Shown here piece after piece: positions 16,035-23,604 of a stretch of 35,778 bases of DNA. A model generated the notes under the pieces. It was not told the DNA's origin and did not search any database. It saw nothing but the letters and a program-made list of their open reading frames with translations. A program made the position numbers and the translations under genes. Position 1 is the stretch's first letter, and each line of letters opens with the position of its first letter. Where the stretch lies: contig NZ_FZOD01000085.1 in the NCBI RefSeq assembly GCF_900188345.1, positions 1 through 35,778 on the forward strand. Reading direction: 5' to 3'. Source of the stretch: Streptosporangium subroseum (GTDB lineage Bacteria; Actinomycetota; Actinomycetes; Streptosporangiales; Streptosporangiaceae).

Positions 16035-16193
16035 TCATCGGTTCAGGACGGTCTGGTCGAGCGGGATGCGGGGTTCAAGCCAGGGGAACACCGCGTACCA
16101 GAGTACGGCCACCGCCAGCCCGGCCAGCACCACCGTGACGAACGTCCGGGCCGCGAGATTACCGGGGAGCAGCCGCCAGATCCAGCCGTACAT
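16035..16193 (-). CDS. Small membrane protein between sortase and pabA
   Basis: The frame of 52 codons starts at ATG 16191-16193 with AAGGAG five bases upstream and ends at TGA 16035-16037. The product begins MYGWIWRLLPGNLAARTF, has one hydrophobic helix (about 18-37, VTVVLAGLAVAVLWYAVFPW), and ends with a short polar tail, EPRIPLDQTVLNR. Strong ribosome binding site, tight spacing (22 bases after the sortase stop, 12 bases before pabA) and a sensible single-pass layout support a real gene. A small membrane protein at this place is, as I recall, usual in Streptomyces and relatives, but no function is known to me. It may accompany the sortase in the membrane. Confidence 0.8.
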   Translation of the reverse strand: MYGWIWRLLPGNLAARTFVTVVLAGLAVAVLWYAVFPWLEPRIPLDQTVLNR

Positions 16194-16215
16194 GAGACTC
16201 CTTGTCTGCTTGTCC

Positions 16216-16830
16216 TTAGGTCCGGCGGTCCTCGCGTCTGTCCAGTTCCCCGAAGACGATGAGCCGCTGGGCCGCGGAGTATTCCGGATGGCAGGTGGAC
16301 AGTGTGATCAGTGCCTTGGACGGCTCGCGTCCCGGCTGGTCGGGGACCGGGGCGATGACGTCCACCTCGGTGGGCTCGACGATGCGGGTGCGGGTGACGC
16401 GATAGGTGTAGCGAGCCTCGCGAGCCTCGACCACGATGTCGTCGCCCCGGCGGAGCTCGTCGATGCGGTTGAAGGGCGCGGCGTAGGTAGTTCGATGCCC
16501 CGAAAGCACGAAATTTCCGACTTCTCCTGGCATTGCGGTCCCGGGGTAGTGGCCCGGTCCCATCCGCAGCCGATCCCGGTCGATGCCCTCCACCACGGCG
16601 TACCGGTAGTCGGCACCGAACCGGGGGATTCTGAGCATCGCCACCGCTCCGCCCAGCCGGACCTTGCCGAGCAGCCGGGGCCCCTTCTCCTCGGAGAGCT
16701 GCCTCTGCAGCAGGGTCTGCTGCTCCACGGTGTAGGAGCCGGTGCCCCAGAGGAGGTAGGCACAGAAGAGCAGCAGGACCAGACCCGTCGTGATGCTCAG
16801 CTCCCCCAGAGCTCTCAGTGTGGCTCTCAT
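16216..16830 (-). CDS. Class E sortase
   Basis: The 204-residue protein has an N-terminal membrane helix (about 9-29) and an extracellular sortase domain. The catalytic triad is visible as His112 in LSGHRTTY, Cys180 in TLSTCHPEY and Arg189 in AAQRLIVF; the TLxTC form with this spacing fits class E. Class E sortases of high-GC actinobacteria usually recognise LAxTG and join surface proteins to peptidoglycan; in Streptomyces they anchor chaplins. No substrate with such a signal is visible in the window. The gene leads a minus-strand set with the small membrane gene and pabA, and sits with wall-synthesis genes as in related genomes. Confidence 0.94.
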   Translation of the reverse strand: MRATLRALGELSITTGLVLLLFCAYLLWGTGSYTVEQQTLLQRQLSEEKGPRLLGKVRLGGAVAMLRIPRFGADYRYAVVEGIDRDRLRMGPGHYPGTAMPGEVGNFVLSGHRTTYAAPFNRIDELRRGDDIVVEAREARYTYRVTRTRIVEPTEVDVIAPVPDQPGREPSKALITLSTCHPEYSAAQRLIVFGELDRREDRRT

Positions 16831-17042
16831 GAGGTCAGGCTAGTGACGGCCGGACGGGCCGGACGGACGCGAATCACGCCGTTGAACCAAGGTTTGCCCC
16901 GTAATGGTTCCCCGCGGAATCGCCACGGCCTACATGACCCGACTATTCTTAATCAGGTCATCGCTCACCAGCGATTACGCTAGCCGACATGGCCTGCGCA
17001 TGATCCGGATCGCGCAGGGTTGACGCAGGAGAAGAAACCCCA

Positions 17043-17288
17043 GTGCCCAAGCCCAACACTCGTAAGAAGGCGGTTTACACTCCGCCGCAGACGTCCCAGC
17101 AGGTCAAGATGAGCCCGCGCTGGTTGGCGCCGGTCATGGTGGCCTCCTGGATCATCGGGATCCTGTGGATCGCCATCTACTACGTGGCGCCCAACGCACC
17201 CCTTCTGGGCACCCTCCAGAACTGGAACCTGCTGATCGGGTTCGTTTTCATCATCTTCGGTGTGGTGTTGTCCACGCGCTGGCGTTAG
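17043..17288 (+). CDS. crgA: CrgA: cell-division inhibitor/scaffold
   Basis: The 81-residue protein matches CrgA: a short basic N-terminus (MPKPNTRKKAVYTPP), two membrane helices (about 28-49 and 61-77) joined by a short loop YYVAPNAPLLGTLQNWN, and the conserved ending GVVLSTRWR. CrgA coordinates septum formation, binding FtsZ, FtsQ, FtsI and PBPA in mycobacteria, and delays septation in Streptomyces aerial hyphae. The start is GTG 17043; the nearest GGAG is 11 bases away, longer than ideal. It is transcribed alone and converges on the rhomboid gene, with a shared hairpin between them. Confidence 0.95.
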   Translation: MPKPNTRKKAVYTPPQTSQQVKMSPRWLAPVMVASWIIGILWIAIYYVAPNAPLLGTLQNWNLLIGFVFIIFGVVLSTRWR

Positions 17289-17338
17289 TTTTTTCCACAG
17301 CGTTTATCCACACCCTGGGGATTCCAGGGTGTGGATCA
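17268..17338. other. Cluster of DnaA-box sequences at the crgA/rhomboid junction
   Basis: Within 71 bases there are one exact TTATCCACA (17304-17312) and three one-mismatch boxes: TTGTCCACG (17268-17276), TTTTCCACA (17291-17299) and, on the minus strand, TGATCCACA (17330-17338). The exact box and the last one form the two arms of the terminator hairpin, so they are not independent of each other. A second exact box lies at 18244. Confidence 0.45.
17306..17336. terminator. Shared bidirectional terminator of crgA and rhomboid
   Basis: ATCCACACCCTGG (17306-17318) pairs perfectly with CCAGGGTGTGGAT (17324-17336) around GGATT. It lies 17 bases past the crgA stop, and the first base of the rhomboid stop codon (17336-17338) is part of its stem. 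Confidence 0.8.
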
Positions 17339-18214
17339 GCCGAAGAGGCCGAGTTCGGCCTGGACGGCGAACGGTGGCAGCAGCATGACCAGCGCGACCA
17401 GCACCACGGCGAGCGCGACGCAGCCTCCCCACTGGACCGCGTTGCGGTTCTTGGACGGGGCGAAGGCGAAGATCGTCGCAACCAGGCCGCCGGTGATCAG
17501 GCCGCCGAGGTGGCCCTGCCAGCTGATGTTGGGGACCACGACGGTGAGCACCACGTTGATGCCGATCAGCCAGAGCACGCCGCGGACGTCGAAGCCGAGC
17601 TTCCTGGCGAGCACGAACAGCGCGCCGAACATGCCGAAGATCGCACCCGAGGCGCCCACCGCGACATTCCCGAACAGGTAGATCGCGACGGATCCGCCGA
17701 GCGCGGAGAGCATGTAGAGGGTCAGGAACCGCGCGTGACCGAGGCGTCGTTCCAGCTCCGGGCCGATGGCGTAGAGCGCCCACATGTTGAACAGGATGTG
17801 GGTCAGGGCGAAGGAGCCGCCGCTCGGCGACTGGTGCAGGAAGGCACCGGTGATCAGGCGCCACCATTCGTCGTTGTAGGCGACGTGGGCGGCGCTCATC
17901 GCGAAGGTGTTGATCACCCACGTGGGGTTCACGATCTCCGCGAGGTAGGCCAGGACGTTGATGACTATCAGCGTCCAGGTGACCCGGGGGACGGTGACCG
18001 CCCGGCCGCCGAAGGTCGCCTGCGCCTGCCGTACCGTCTTGTTGCCCTCGGCGACGCATTCGGGGCACTGGAAGCCCACGGAGGCGTCGCGCATGCAGTC
18101 AGGGCAGATGGGACGGTTGCAGCGCTGGCAGCGCACGTAGGTTTCGCGTCCGGGGTGCCGGTAGCAGGTGGGAACGGCCGCGGTTTCGGGCTCGCTGGGT
18201 GGCTGGGTGGTCAT
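17336..18214 (-). CDS. Rhomboid intramembrane serine protease with zinc-finger head
   Basis: The 292-residue protein has an N-terminal cysteine-rich module (Cys17, His20, Cys29, Cys32, Cys37, Cys40, Cys50, Cys53), like the B-box or zinc-ribbon heads common on actinobacterial rhomboids. A six- to seven-helix rhomboid domain follows, with the catalytic dyad Ser189 in GASGAIFG and His235 in SWQGHLGGL, plus the LTHILFNMWAL segment. Rhomboids cleave membrane proteins within or next to a membrane helix; the substrate is unknown. The location between ppiA and crgA is the conserved one (the equivalent in M. tuberculosis is the Rv0010c region, though not the same protein). ATG 18214 is the start, and its stop overlaps the terminator stem. 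Confidence 0.92.
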   Translation of the reverse strand: MTTQPPSEPETAAVPTCYRHPGRETYVRCQRCNRPICPDCMRDASVGFQCPECVAEGNKTVRQAQATFGGRAVTVPRVTWTLIVINVLAYLAEIVNPTWVINTFAMSAAHVAYNDEWWRLITGAFLHQSPSGGSFALTHILFNMWALYAIGPELERRLGHARFLTLYMLSALGGSVAIYLFGNVAVGASGAIFGMFGALFVLARKLGFDVRGVLWLIGINVVLTVVVPNISWQGHLGGLITGGLVATIFAFAPSKNRNAVQWGGCVALAVVLVALVMLLPPFAVQAELGLFG

Positions 18215-18243
18215 GACGCGTGGCTGGCCCTTCGAGGGTGGTG

Positions 18244-18252
18244 TTATCCACA
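18244..18252 (+). other. Exact DnaA box upstream of the rhomboid gene
   Basis: TTATCCACA matches the classical DnaA box at all nine positions. It lies about 30 bases upstream of the rhomboid start codon, on the opposite strand. Confidence 0.45.
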
Positions 18253-18295
18253 GACTGCCAGCCTATTCATGATCCCGAGCATCCGCGCACGCGAA

Positions 18296-18321
18296 CGGCG
18301 GCCTCCCGAGGGAGGCCGCCG
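18296..18321 (-). terminator. Terminator hairpin after ppiA
   Basis: CGGCGGCCTCC (18296-18306) pairs with GGAGGCCGCCG (18311-18321), 11 bp with a tetraloop, just past the ppiA stop. There is no T-tract. Confidence 0.6.
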
Positions 18322-18330
18322 GGCGAATGA

Positions 18331-18867
18331 TCAGCTCTGGACGCGCTCGATGGTGACCGACTCCAGGATCACGTCGTTCTTCGGGCGGTCCCGGGCGTCG
18401 GTTTCGGTCTTGACGATGGCGTCGATGACGTCCTGGCCCTCGACCACCTCACCGAAGATGGTGTGCTTGCCGTTGAGGTGCGGCGTGGGCACCACGGTCA
18501 CGAAGAACTGCGAGCCGTTGGTGCCGCGGCCGAACTGGATGCCGGCGTTGGCCATGGCGAGCAGGTACGGACGGTTGAAGTAGAGATCCGGGTGGATCTC
18601 GTCGTCGAACTTGTAACCGGGGCCGCCGACGCCCTGGCCCAGCGGGTCCCCACCCTGGATCATGAAGTTCTCGATGACCCGGTGGAAGACCGTGCCGTCG
18701 TAGAGCTTGTCAGTGGTCTTCTCGCCGGTCTCCGGGTGCGTCCACTCACGGGTGCCTTCGGCCAGTTCGACGAAGTTACTCACGGTCTTGGGCGCGTGGT
18801 CCGGGAAGAGCTGGACCCTCACGGTGCCGCGGTTGGTCTTCAGATTCGCAATCAACTTCTCAGCCAC
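18331..18867 (-). CDS. ppiA: Cyclophilin-type peptidyl-prolyl cis-trans isomerase
   Basis: The 178-residue cytosolic protein is one cyclophilin domain. It contains TNRGTVRVQLFPDHAPKTV, the catalytic Arg in YDGTVFHRVIENFMIQGGD, NGSQFFVTV, and HLNGKHTIFGEV. The family speeds proline isomerisation during folding. The start is GTG 18867, preceded by AAGGGGGCAG. The position next to the rhomboid gene matches ppiA in the origin-proximal block of Mycobacterium and Streptomyces. It is transcribed away from the membrane protein gene at 19049, with about 180 bases between them. Confidence 0.94.
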   Translation of the reverse strand: MAEKLIANLKTNRGTVRVQLFPDHAPKTVSNFVELAEGTREWTHPETGEKTTDKLYDGTVFHRVIENFMIQGGDPLGQGVGGPGYKFDDEIHPDLYFNRPYLLAMANAGIQFGRGTNGSQFFVTVVPTPHLNGKHTIFGEVVEGQDVIDAIVKTETDARDRPKNDVILESVTIERVQS

Positions 18868-19048
18868 GATCGGACTGCCCCCTTCAGGTCAGTTAGGCAA
18901 AGCCTGCGTATAGCGGTGCTTCTGTGATGTTCTGACGTATACGGCCGTAGCCGATCCATCAAGCATCCTCCCACGGCTCGTCATGATTGAGCCGCCTTCG
19001 AGCGGGAAGGGGTGGCGACGGGGCCCCAACAGATCTGGGGAGGTTGTC

Positions 19049-19591
19049 GTGCCTCTAGTACTATTCGGAAAGCGCAACATGAAGATCGTTATTCCGGAAA
19101 CGCGGCTGCGCCAGGTGAAGGCGCAGGCCGTCCGAACCGCGGATCGGGTTGGCCCAATGGCCACACAAGCCCGTGACACCGCCAATGAGAAGATCGTCGT
19201 TGCACGAGGGTGGGCAGCACCCAAGCTTGACGCTGCCGCTCACTCCATCGCGGAGGAGATCGCGCCGAAGATCAGCGCGATGATGTCCCAGGCGGCCGCC
19301 AGGATCGATCCCGCTCCCGCCGTCAAAACCCGCAACAGGGCACCGGTGCTCCTGTTGTTCATGGGCCTCGCGGTCGGAGCCGTCGGCTATGCGATGTACC
19401 GCAAGAATGCCGACCAGTGGGCGGACTCGATGAAGGACAGCGCGTCCGACGCATCGCACTGGGTCGGGCAGAAGACGGAGACGACGGCTGACAGGGTCTC
19501 CGGCGCGACACATGACGCCGCGTCGAAGGTCGACGAGTTCGGCGGAAAGGCCGACTCGAAGGCAGACCAGATCTCCAAGAAAATGTCCTGA
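19049..19591 (+). CDS. Single-pass membrane protein, DUF5324-like by position
   Basis: I choose GTG 19049 because GGGGAGG lies five to six bases before it; a start 22 codons upstream has no ribosome binding site. The 180-residue product has a basic amphipathic N-terminal half with Ala-rich helices, one membrane helix (about 102-118, VLLLFMGLAVGAVGYAMY), and an acidic, Ala/Asp/Ser-rich, coiled-coil-like tail with repeated TADRVSGATHDAASKVDEF-type heptads that resemble LEA or YtxH-like segments. In Streptomyces a DUF5324 protein of similar layout sits beside ppiA, so I suspect an equivalent, by context and layout only. The gene ends two bases before a perfect 52-bp palindrome. Function unknown. 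Confidence 0.78.
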   Translation: MPLVLFGKRNMKIVIPETRLRQVKAQAVRTADRVGPMATQARDTANEKIVVARGWAAPKLDAAAHSIAEEIAPKISAMMSQAAARIDPAPAVKTRNRAPVLLLFMGLAVGAVGYAMYRKNADQWADSMKDSASDASHWVGQKTETTADRVSGATHDAASKVDEFGGKADSKADQISKKMS

Positions 19592-19592
19592 T

Positions 19593-19644
19593 TTCACGAA
19601 GGTACGGCCCACACCATCGATGGTGTGGGCCGTACCTTCGTGAA
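19593..19644. terminator. Perfect 52-bp palindrome (bidirectional terminator candidate)
   Basis: The arms 19593-19618 and 19619-19644 are exact reverse complements, 26 bp each, meeting at ATC|GAT with no spacer. It begins two bases after the stop codon of the upstream gene. The MFS gene converges from the other side and ends at 19776. RNA from either strand would fold into a hairpin with a minimal loop, so a shared terminator is the simplest reading. Confidence 0.8.
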
Positions 19645-19775
19645 TGACACTTCCGGCCTCCGGGTGACGGCGCCCGTACGCCACGGACGGTCCCGGGAGA
19701 CCCCGTCGGCCGGAGGGCGAGGGGACCCCCAGCCCGCCCCTGACCGGAGAGAGCGGGAGACCGCGCCCTGGGTGG

Positions 19776-21053
19776 TTACGTGGCCGAGTGTGCCGCGTCG
19801 GCCAGGGAGGGCAGGTGCCTGATGGTGCGGCTCGCCGTGGTGCCCGCGGCCACGATCAGCATGACGAGGCCGATCGTGAGCAGGGCCTCCGTCGCACCCC
19901 ACCGCTCAATGATCAATCCCGCCGCCACAGGACCTACGGGGGTGGCCACGCTTCCGATGAGCGCGAGGCTGCTGATCACCCGGCCCTGGAGATGATCAGG
20001 CGTGACGGCGACCTGGTAGGCGCCGAGGATGGTGTTCGCCGTCGGCATCAGGAAAAGCATGGCGGCCAGCGTGGGACCGATGACGGAGATCGTGGGGCTG
20101 ATCGCCATGAGAGGGATCAGCGCCGCGCTGATCCAGAACACCGCGAGGATGACAAACGCCGGGCTGAAGCGCATGAGACGGGGAGCGATCAGCGCGCCCA
20201 GCAGGCCGCCCACGCCGGCGATGCCCAGCATCAGGCCCACCTCGGCTGATGTGGCTCCGCCCTGCTTGGCGATGACGATCACGCCGAAGGTGAGGGCGGA
20301 GAACACGAGGCTGATGCCCGCCGCGGCCAGGAGCATCACGCGCAGCATCCGCTGGCCCCAGGTCCATCGAAGCCCCTCGACGATGTCCTGGAACAGGCTC
20401 CTGCGCTCTTCCCCCCGTCCTTCCCGGAGCCGGACGTCCATCGGAGTCCGGATCATCAGTATCGCGAGGAAGGAGAAGACATAGGCCAGGAGCTGGCCCA
20501 CGAACGGAACCACCTGCCCGAGACCGTAGAGCAGACCACCCAGGGAAGGCCCCGCGATCGTTGCCGCGTGGTCGCGCGCCTCGTTCTGCGCGAAGGCCTG
20601 CGGTAGGCGATCGGTCGGCACGATGCGCCGCAGCGCGGATATCTCCGCCGGGTGGAAGAAGACCGCGCAGGCGCCGTTGATCACCGCCGCGCCCAGCAGC
20701 ATCCAGAAGGTGAGCAGCCCCGAGATCAGAGTGGCGATGATGGCGAGGAGCATGCCGGCCCGCACCAGGTCGCAGGTGAGCATGGTCCGGCGCCGGTTCC
20801 ATCTGTCCACCAAGGCTCCGGCGGGCAGTCTGAACACGATGTGCGTGACGATGCTCGCCGACCCGATCAGTCCCGCCTGTACGGCCGACCCCGTCAGGTC
20901 CAGGGCTATGAGGGGGTAGGCGAGAGACGAGACCTGCGCGCCCAGGGTGGAGGTGAAGTTGGCGCTCCACAGCAGGACGAAGTCCCGATTGCGTCGTAAG
21001 GGCTCCGAGGCCATCCCGGACTCGTTCTCATCGATCTGACCCGTGCTGGTCAT
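19776..21053 (-). CDS. MFS transporter, MdtH/EntS-like exporter
   Basis: I start at ATG 21053, with GGAGG five bases upstream; a longer frame from 21125 has no ribosome binding site and would run through the operator region. The 425-residue protein has about 12 membrane helices. The first cytoplasmic loop carries the MFS signature as GALVDRWNRRRTML, and the mid-protein segments DRLPQAFAQNEARDHAATIA and GPSLGGLLYGL are typical of the MFS_3/EntS-like branch, which exports siderophores, macrolides and other small molecules. The substrate is not deducible. It is divergent from the orphan antitoxin gene, sharing the TGTACA region. Confidence 0.88.
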   Translation of the reverse strand: MTSTGQIDENESGMASEPLRRNRDFVLLWSANFTSTLGAQVSSLAYPLIALDLTGSAVQAGLIGSASIVTHIVFRLPAGALVDRWNRRRTMLTCDLVRAGMLLAIIATLISGLLTFWMLLGAAVINGACAVFFHPAEISALRRIVPTDRLPQAFAQNEARDHAATIAGPSLGGLLYGLGQVVPFVGQLLAYVFSFLAILMIRTPMDVRLREGRGEERRSLFQDIVEGLRWTWGQRMLRVMLLAAAGISLVFSALTFGVIVIAKQGGATSAEVGLMLGIAGVGGLLGALIAPRLMRFSPAFVILAVFWISAALIPLMAISPTISVIGPTLAAMLFLMPTANTILGAYQVAVTPDHLQGRVISSLALIGSVATPVGPVAAGLIIERWGATEALLTIGLVMLIVAAGTTASRTIRHLPSLADAAHSAT

Positions 21054-21127
21054 GATGCCCTCCGCCGATGTCGCCGAGCTCGAACAAGCGTGGCCGTCCC
21101 ATCGGGCTGGGGGCCGCTTGGTCATTA

Positions 21128-21181
21128 TGTACAGAATTTAAGTTTTGTACAATTTAGAGACGTACAGAACTGCAGTACTGT
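21128..21181. promoter_or_regulatory. TGTACA operator cluster upstream of the antitoxin
   Basis: TGTACA occurs at 21128-21133 and 21146-21151 (the latter inside TTGTACAA), with a one-mismatch CGTACA at 21161-21166. An 18-bp near-perfect dyad, ACAGAACTGCAGTACTGT, spans 21164-21181. YefM antitoxins are known to bind palindromes with a TGTACA core, and the next gene encodes a Phd/YefM-type protein. The sites also lie in the upstream region of the divergent MFS gene. Confidence 0.6.
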
Positions 21182-21187
21182 GCAGCT

Positions 21188-21484
21188 ATGAGCGCGGAGA
21201 CAGTGCCCTTCACGGTGGCGCGCAGCCAGCTGGCCGAGTTGATGGGGCGGGTGGCGTACGGCGGCGAGAGGATCGTGTTGAGCCGCCACGGCAAGCCCGC
21301 GGTCGCCCTGGTGTCCATCGCCGACCTGGAGAGGCTTCAGGCGATGGCGGACCAGGAAGAGCCGGCGCAGGTCGTGTCCTTGGGAAAGACGTCATTCGAC
21401 CTTGCCGAGCCGTCCTCTCGGCAGGACCCTCGCCGGTTCGACATCGCGGCCGAGCAGGCCCCGCCCGGCGGCGCCGCTCCCTGA
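21188..21484 (+). CDS. Phd/YefM-family antitoxin without a toxin partner
   Basis: The 98-residue protein has the Phd/YefM fold signature in residues about 5-55: VPFTVARSQLAELMGRVAYG, then GERIVLSRHGKPAVALVSIADLERL split over positions 26-50. The rest is a longer than usual, probably disordered C-terminal tail, the part that normally wraps the toxin. Such antitoxins bind their own promoter; TGTACA sites lie just upstream. No toxin gene follows: 21485-21653 has no supported frame and the next gene is on the other strand. It may be an orphan regulator, perhaps of the divergent exporter, or act on a toxin elsewhere. ATG 21188 lacks a clear ribosome binding site, so it may be leaderless. Confidence 0.8.
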   Translation: MSAETVPFTVARSQLAELMGRVAYGGERIVLSRHGKPAVALVSIADLERLQAMADQEEPAQVVSLGKTSFDLAEPSSRQDPRRFDIAAEQAPPGGAAP

Positions 21485-21653
21485 TCGAGCAGGCTCCGCC
21501 GTCCCCAGTGATCGGAGCAACGCGTCGAGCAGCCGAGCTCCTTGCCGATCAGTTGGAGTCCCGCAACGGCGGCGGACCACCGTCAGCGGAGTGACCGGCG
21601 GATGCCCGCGGAGCCGCCCGACAGCCACGCCAAACGGCGGCGACATCGAATCC

Positions 21654-22133
21654 TCAGTCGCCGGGCGACGGCCGTCCCTCGCCGGCGGATGATGAGCGAT
21701 CGCCGAAGACGAGTTCGCCACCAAGCTGACTGTACAGCTCCAGCTGGTCGTAGTAGATCCGATGAGTGATGATCTTGTCGTTGCCGACGGAGCAGGTGCT
21801 GGTGCCGCGAACGGCGACGGGACGGCCGGTTTCGTCCAGCACACCCCCGCCGGGCAGCATGACAGGCCCGTTATGCGTGCCGGTGAGCATCCATTCGGTC
21901 ACCGCGGGATCGGCGCAGAACACCGTGTGCCAGACCGTCATGCTCAGGTCCGGAAACCCTTTGAAGACCTCCTCGTAGAACGAGGCGATCTGGTCGTGTC
22001 CTTCCGCGGTGCCCGCCGGGGTCACCAGGACCCCGTCCCGGCTGTGGCACTGAAGAACACGATCCAGATCGTGGGCGTTGAAGGCCTCGAGCAGCTTGTC
22101 TTTGAGCGCACGAGCGTCGCCCATGGTCATCAT
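21654..22133 (-). CDS. SnoaL-like polyketide-cyclase-fold protein
   Basis: The 159-residue protein fits the SnoaL/ester-cyclase branch of the NTF2-like fold: LLEAFNAHDLDRVLQCHSRD, AEGHDQIASFYEEVFKGFPD, TEWMLTGTHNGP, and VRGTSTCSVGNDKIITHRIYYDQ. Members range from aromatic polyketide cyclases to proteins of unknown role, and the standalone genomic context here gives no polyketide pathway. The frame opens at ATG 22133, where GAAGGG is too close; ATG 22124 (MGDARALKD) sits nine bases behind the same site and is perhaps the better start. It precedes no other gene on its strand and lies 115 bases after the alcohol dehydrogenase gene. Confidence 0.82.
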   Translation of the reverse strand: MMTMGDARALKDKLLEAFNAHDLDRVLQCHSRDGVLVTPAGTAEGHDQIASFYEEVFKGFPDLSMTVWHTVFCADPAVTEWMLTGTHNGPVMLPGGGVLDETGRPVAVRGTSTCSVGNDKIITHRIYYDQLELYSQLGGELVFGDRSSSAGEGRPSPGD

Positions 22134-22248
22134 CCCTTCGATTGGGATCCTTCCGGCGATGGACGCGCCATCACGGCGGCCGGCCTTCGCCCGGGGCTGG
22201 TCGGCACGATGGCGTGCGCACTCGCGGCGGTGGTCCGGGCGCCGCGTA

Positions 22249-23400
22249 TCAGCTGAGCTCGCCGGGATGGAGGACGACCTTGGTCCAGCCGAGATCCCTC
22301 CGGTCGAAGTGCTCGTAACCGTCCGGTGCGTCGTCCAGGTTCAGTTCGTGCGAGACGACCCAGGACGGCCGGGCCTTCCCTTCGTGGATGAGCGTGCGGA
22401 GCTGCCGGTTGTAGTGCTTCACGTTGCACTGGCCGTTGCCGATCTTCTGGCCCTTGAACCAGAACATCCCGTAGTCGAAGGCGATCTCGCCCTGCTTGAA
22501 GAGATCGTCCGGGCTGCCGGGGTCTGAGGGGACGAAGACGCCGACGACGCCGATGGTCCCGGTGAACTTGACCGATTTGACGAGGTTGTTGAGCGTCATG
22601 TTGGGGTGCTCGTGTCCCTGTGGGTCGTGGGCCTGGTAGCCCACGCACTCGCAGCCCCGGTCGGCGCCCAGGCCGTCGGTGAGCTCCATGACCTGATCGA
22701 CCGGTGACGTCCGGGAGTCGTCGATCGCGATCGCGCCGATCTCCTCGGCTTTGGCGAGCCGGTCGGGGTGGCGGTCGACGACCATCACCTTGCTCGCGCT
22801 CTTGAACGTGGCGGAGTAGGCGGCCATCAGCCCGACGGGCCCCGCTCCGTAGATCACGACCGAGTCGCCCGCCTCCACCTGGGCGAGTTGGGTCGCGTGC
22901 CAGCCGGTCGGCCAGATGTCGGCGAGCATCACGTAGTCGTTCTGCTTCTCCTTCGCGTCGTCGGGGAGGACGAGGCAGTTGAAGTCGCCGTAGGGCACGC
23001 GCAACAACTCGGCCTGGCCGCCGTTGTAGGGCCCCATGTCCGCGAAGCCGTAGGCCGCCCCGGCCATGCCCGGCTCGGGATTGGTGGTGAGGCAGTAGGC
23101 CGTCAGGCCCTTTTCGCAGTTCGCACAGAAGCCGCACGAGATGTTGAACGGGATGCAGACCACGTCGCCGACGCGGACGCGGTCGACGGCCGGTCCGACC
23201 TCGACCACTTCGCCGAGGTTCTCGTGACCGAGGACGCGGCCCGTCTCGAAGTCGGTCCGGCCTTCGTACATGTGCAGGTCCGACCCGCAGATGTTGGTCG
23301 TGGTGATGCGAACCAGGACATCGGTGGGCCGCTCTATGCGCGCGTCCGGGACTTCCTCGACGTTGACCTGTCGAGGTCCGTTGTACACGATTGCTTTCAT
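22249..23400 (-). CDS. Zinc-dependent alcohol dehydrogenase, glutathione-independent formaldehyde dehydrogenase type
   Basis: The 383-residue protein is a medium-chain zinc dehydrogenase. It shows the catalytic zinc ligand Cys38 in NICGSDLHMYEGRTDFETG, His59-Glu60 in VLGHENLGEV, and the structural zinc cysteines 89, 92, 95 and 103. A Rossmann segment VVIYGAGPVGLMAAYSA (about 182-198) binds NAD(P). The CGSDLHMYEGR...GRVLGHE pattern and the insert near 250-300 match the FdhA branch, which oxidises formaldehyde by dismutation or oxidation without glutathione; other members act on other small aldehydes. GAGGAAATC precedes ATG 23400. Neighbouring genes have a stress flavour, so aldehyde detoxification under stress is a reasonable inference. 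Confidence 0.92.
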   Translation of the reverse strand: MKAIVYNGPRQVNVEEVPDARIERPTDVLVRITTTNICGSDLHMYEGRTDFETGRVLGHENLGEVVEVGPAVDRVRVGDVVCIPFNISCGFCANCEKGLTAYCLTTNPEPGMAGAAYGFADMGPYNGGQAELLRVPYGDFNCLVLPDDAKEKQNDYVMLADIWPTGWHATQLAQVEAGDSVVIYGAGPVGLMAAYSATFKSASKVMVVDRHPDRLAKAEEIGAIAIDDSRTSPVDQVMELTDGLGADRGCECVGYQAHDPQGHEHPNMTLNNLVKSVKFTGTIGVVGVFVPSDPGSPDDLFKQGEIAFDYGMFWFKGQKIGNGQCNVKHYNRQLRTLIHEGKARPSWVVSHELNLDDAPDGYEHFDRRDLGWTKVVLHPGELS

Positions 23401-23604
23401 GATTTCCTCGCATGCGGTTGATTGCGAAGGATCGCCTTACCCGTCAGCGACGGGGCGAGAGGTTCTACGCCGTACAGCACATCAACGGTTCGTTCCTCCT
23501 TCCTTGCTCGCCGCGGCCGCGCCCCTGGGAGGGCTCGGCACCGGATTCACCGGGTGTCCGGGGCGGGCCGTTCCGAGCTGATCGCCGAGGCCGTTCCGGC
23601 CGCC

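Noticed and set aside
17268..17338. Chromosomal replication origin
   Set aside because: Only a few boxes, partly inside a terminator, with no dnaA or dnaN and no AT-rich unwinding region. Reported only as a DnaA-box cluster.
18893..18906. Iron-box-like TTAGGCAAAGCCTG upstream of ppiA
   Set aside because: Only a short AGGC/GCCT dyad matches the DtxR/IdeR consensus; too weak to call.
19776..21125. Longer MFS start at 21125
   Set aside because: No ribosome binding site; it would read through the TGTACA region, whereas ATG 21053 has GGAGG at good spacing.
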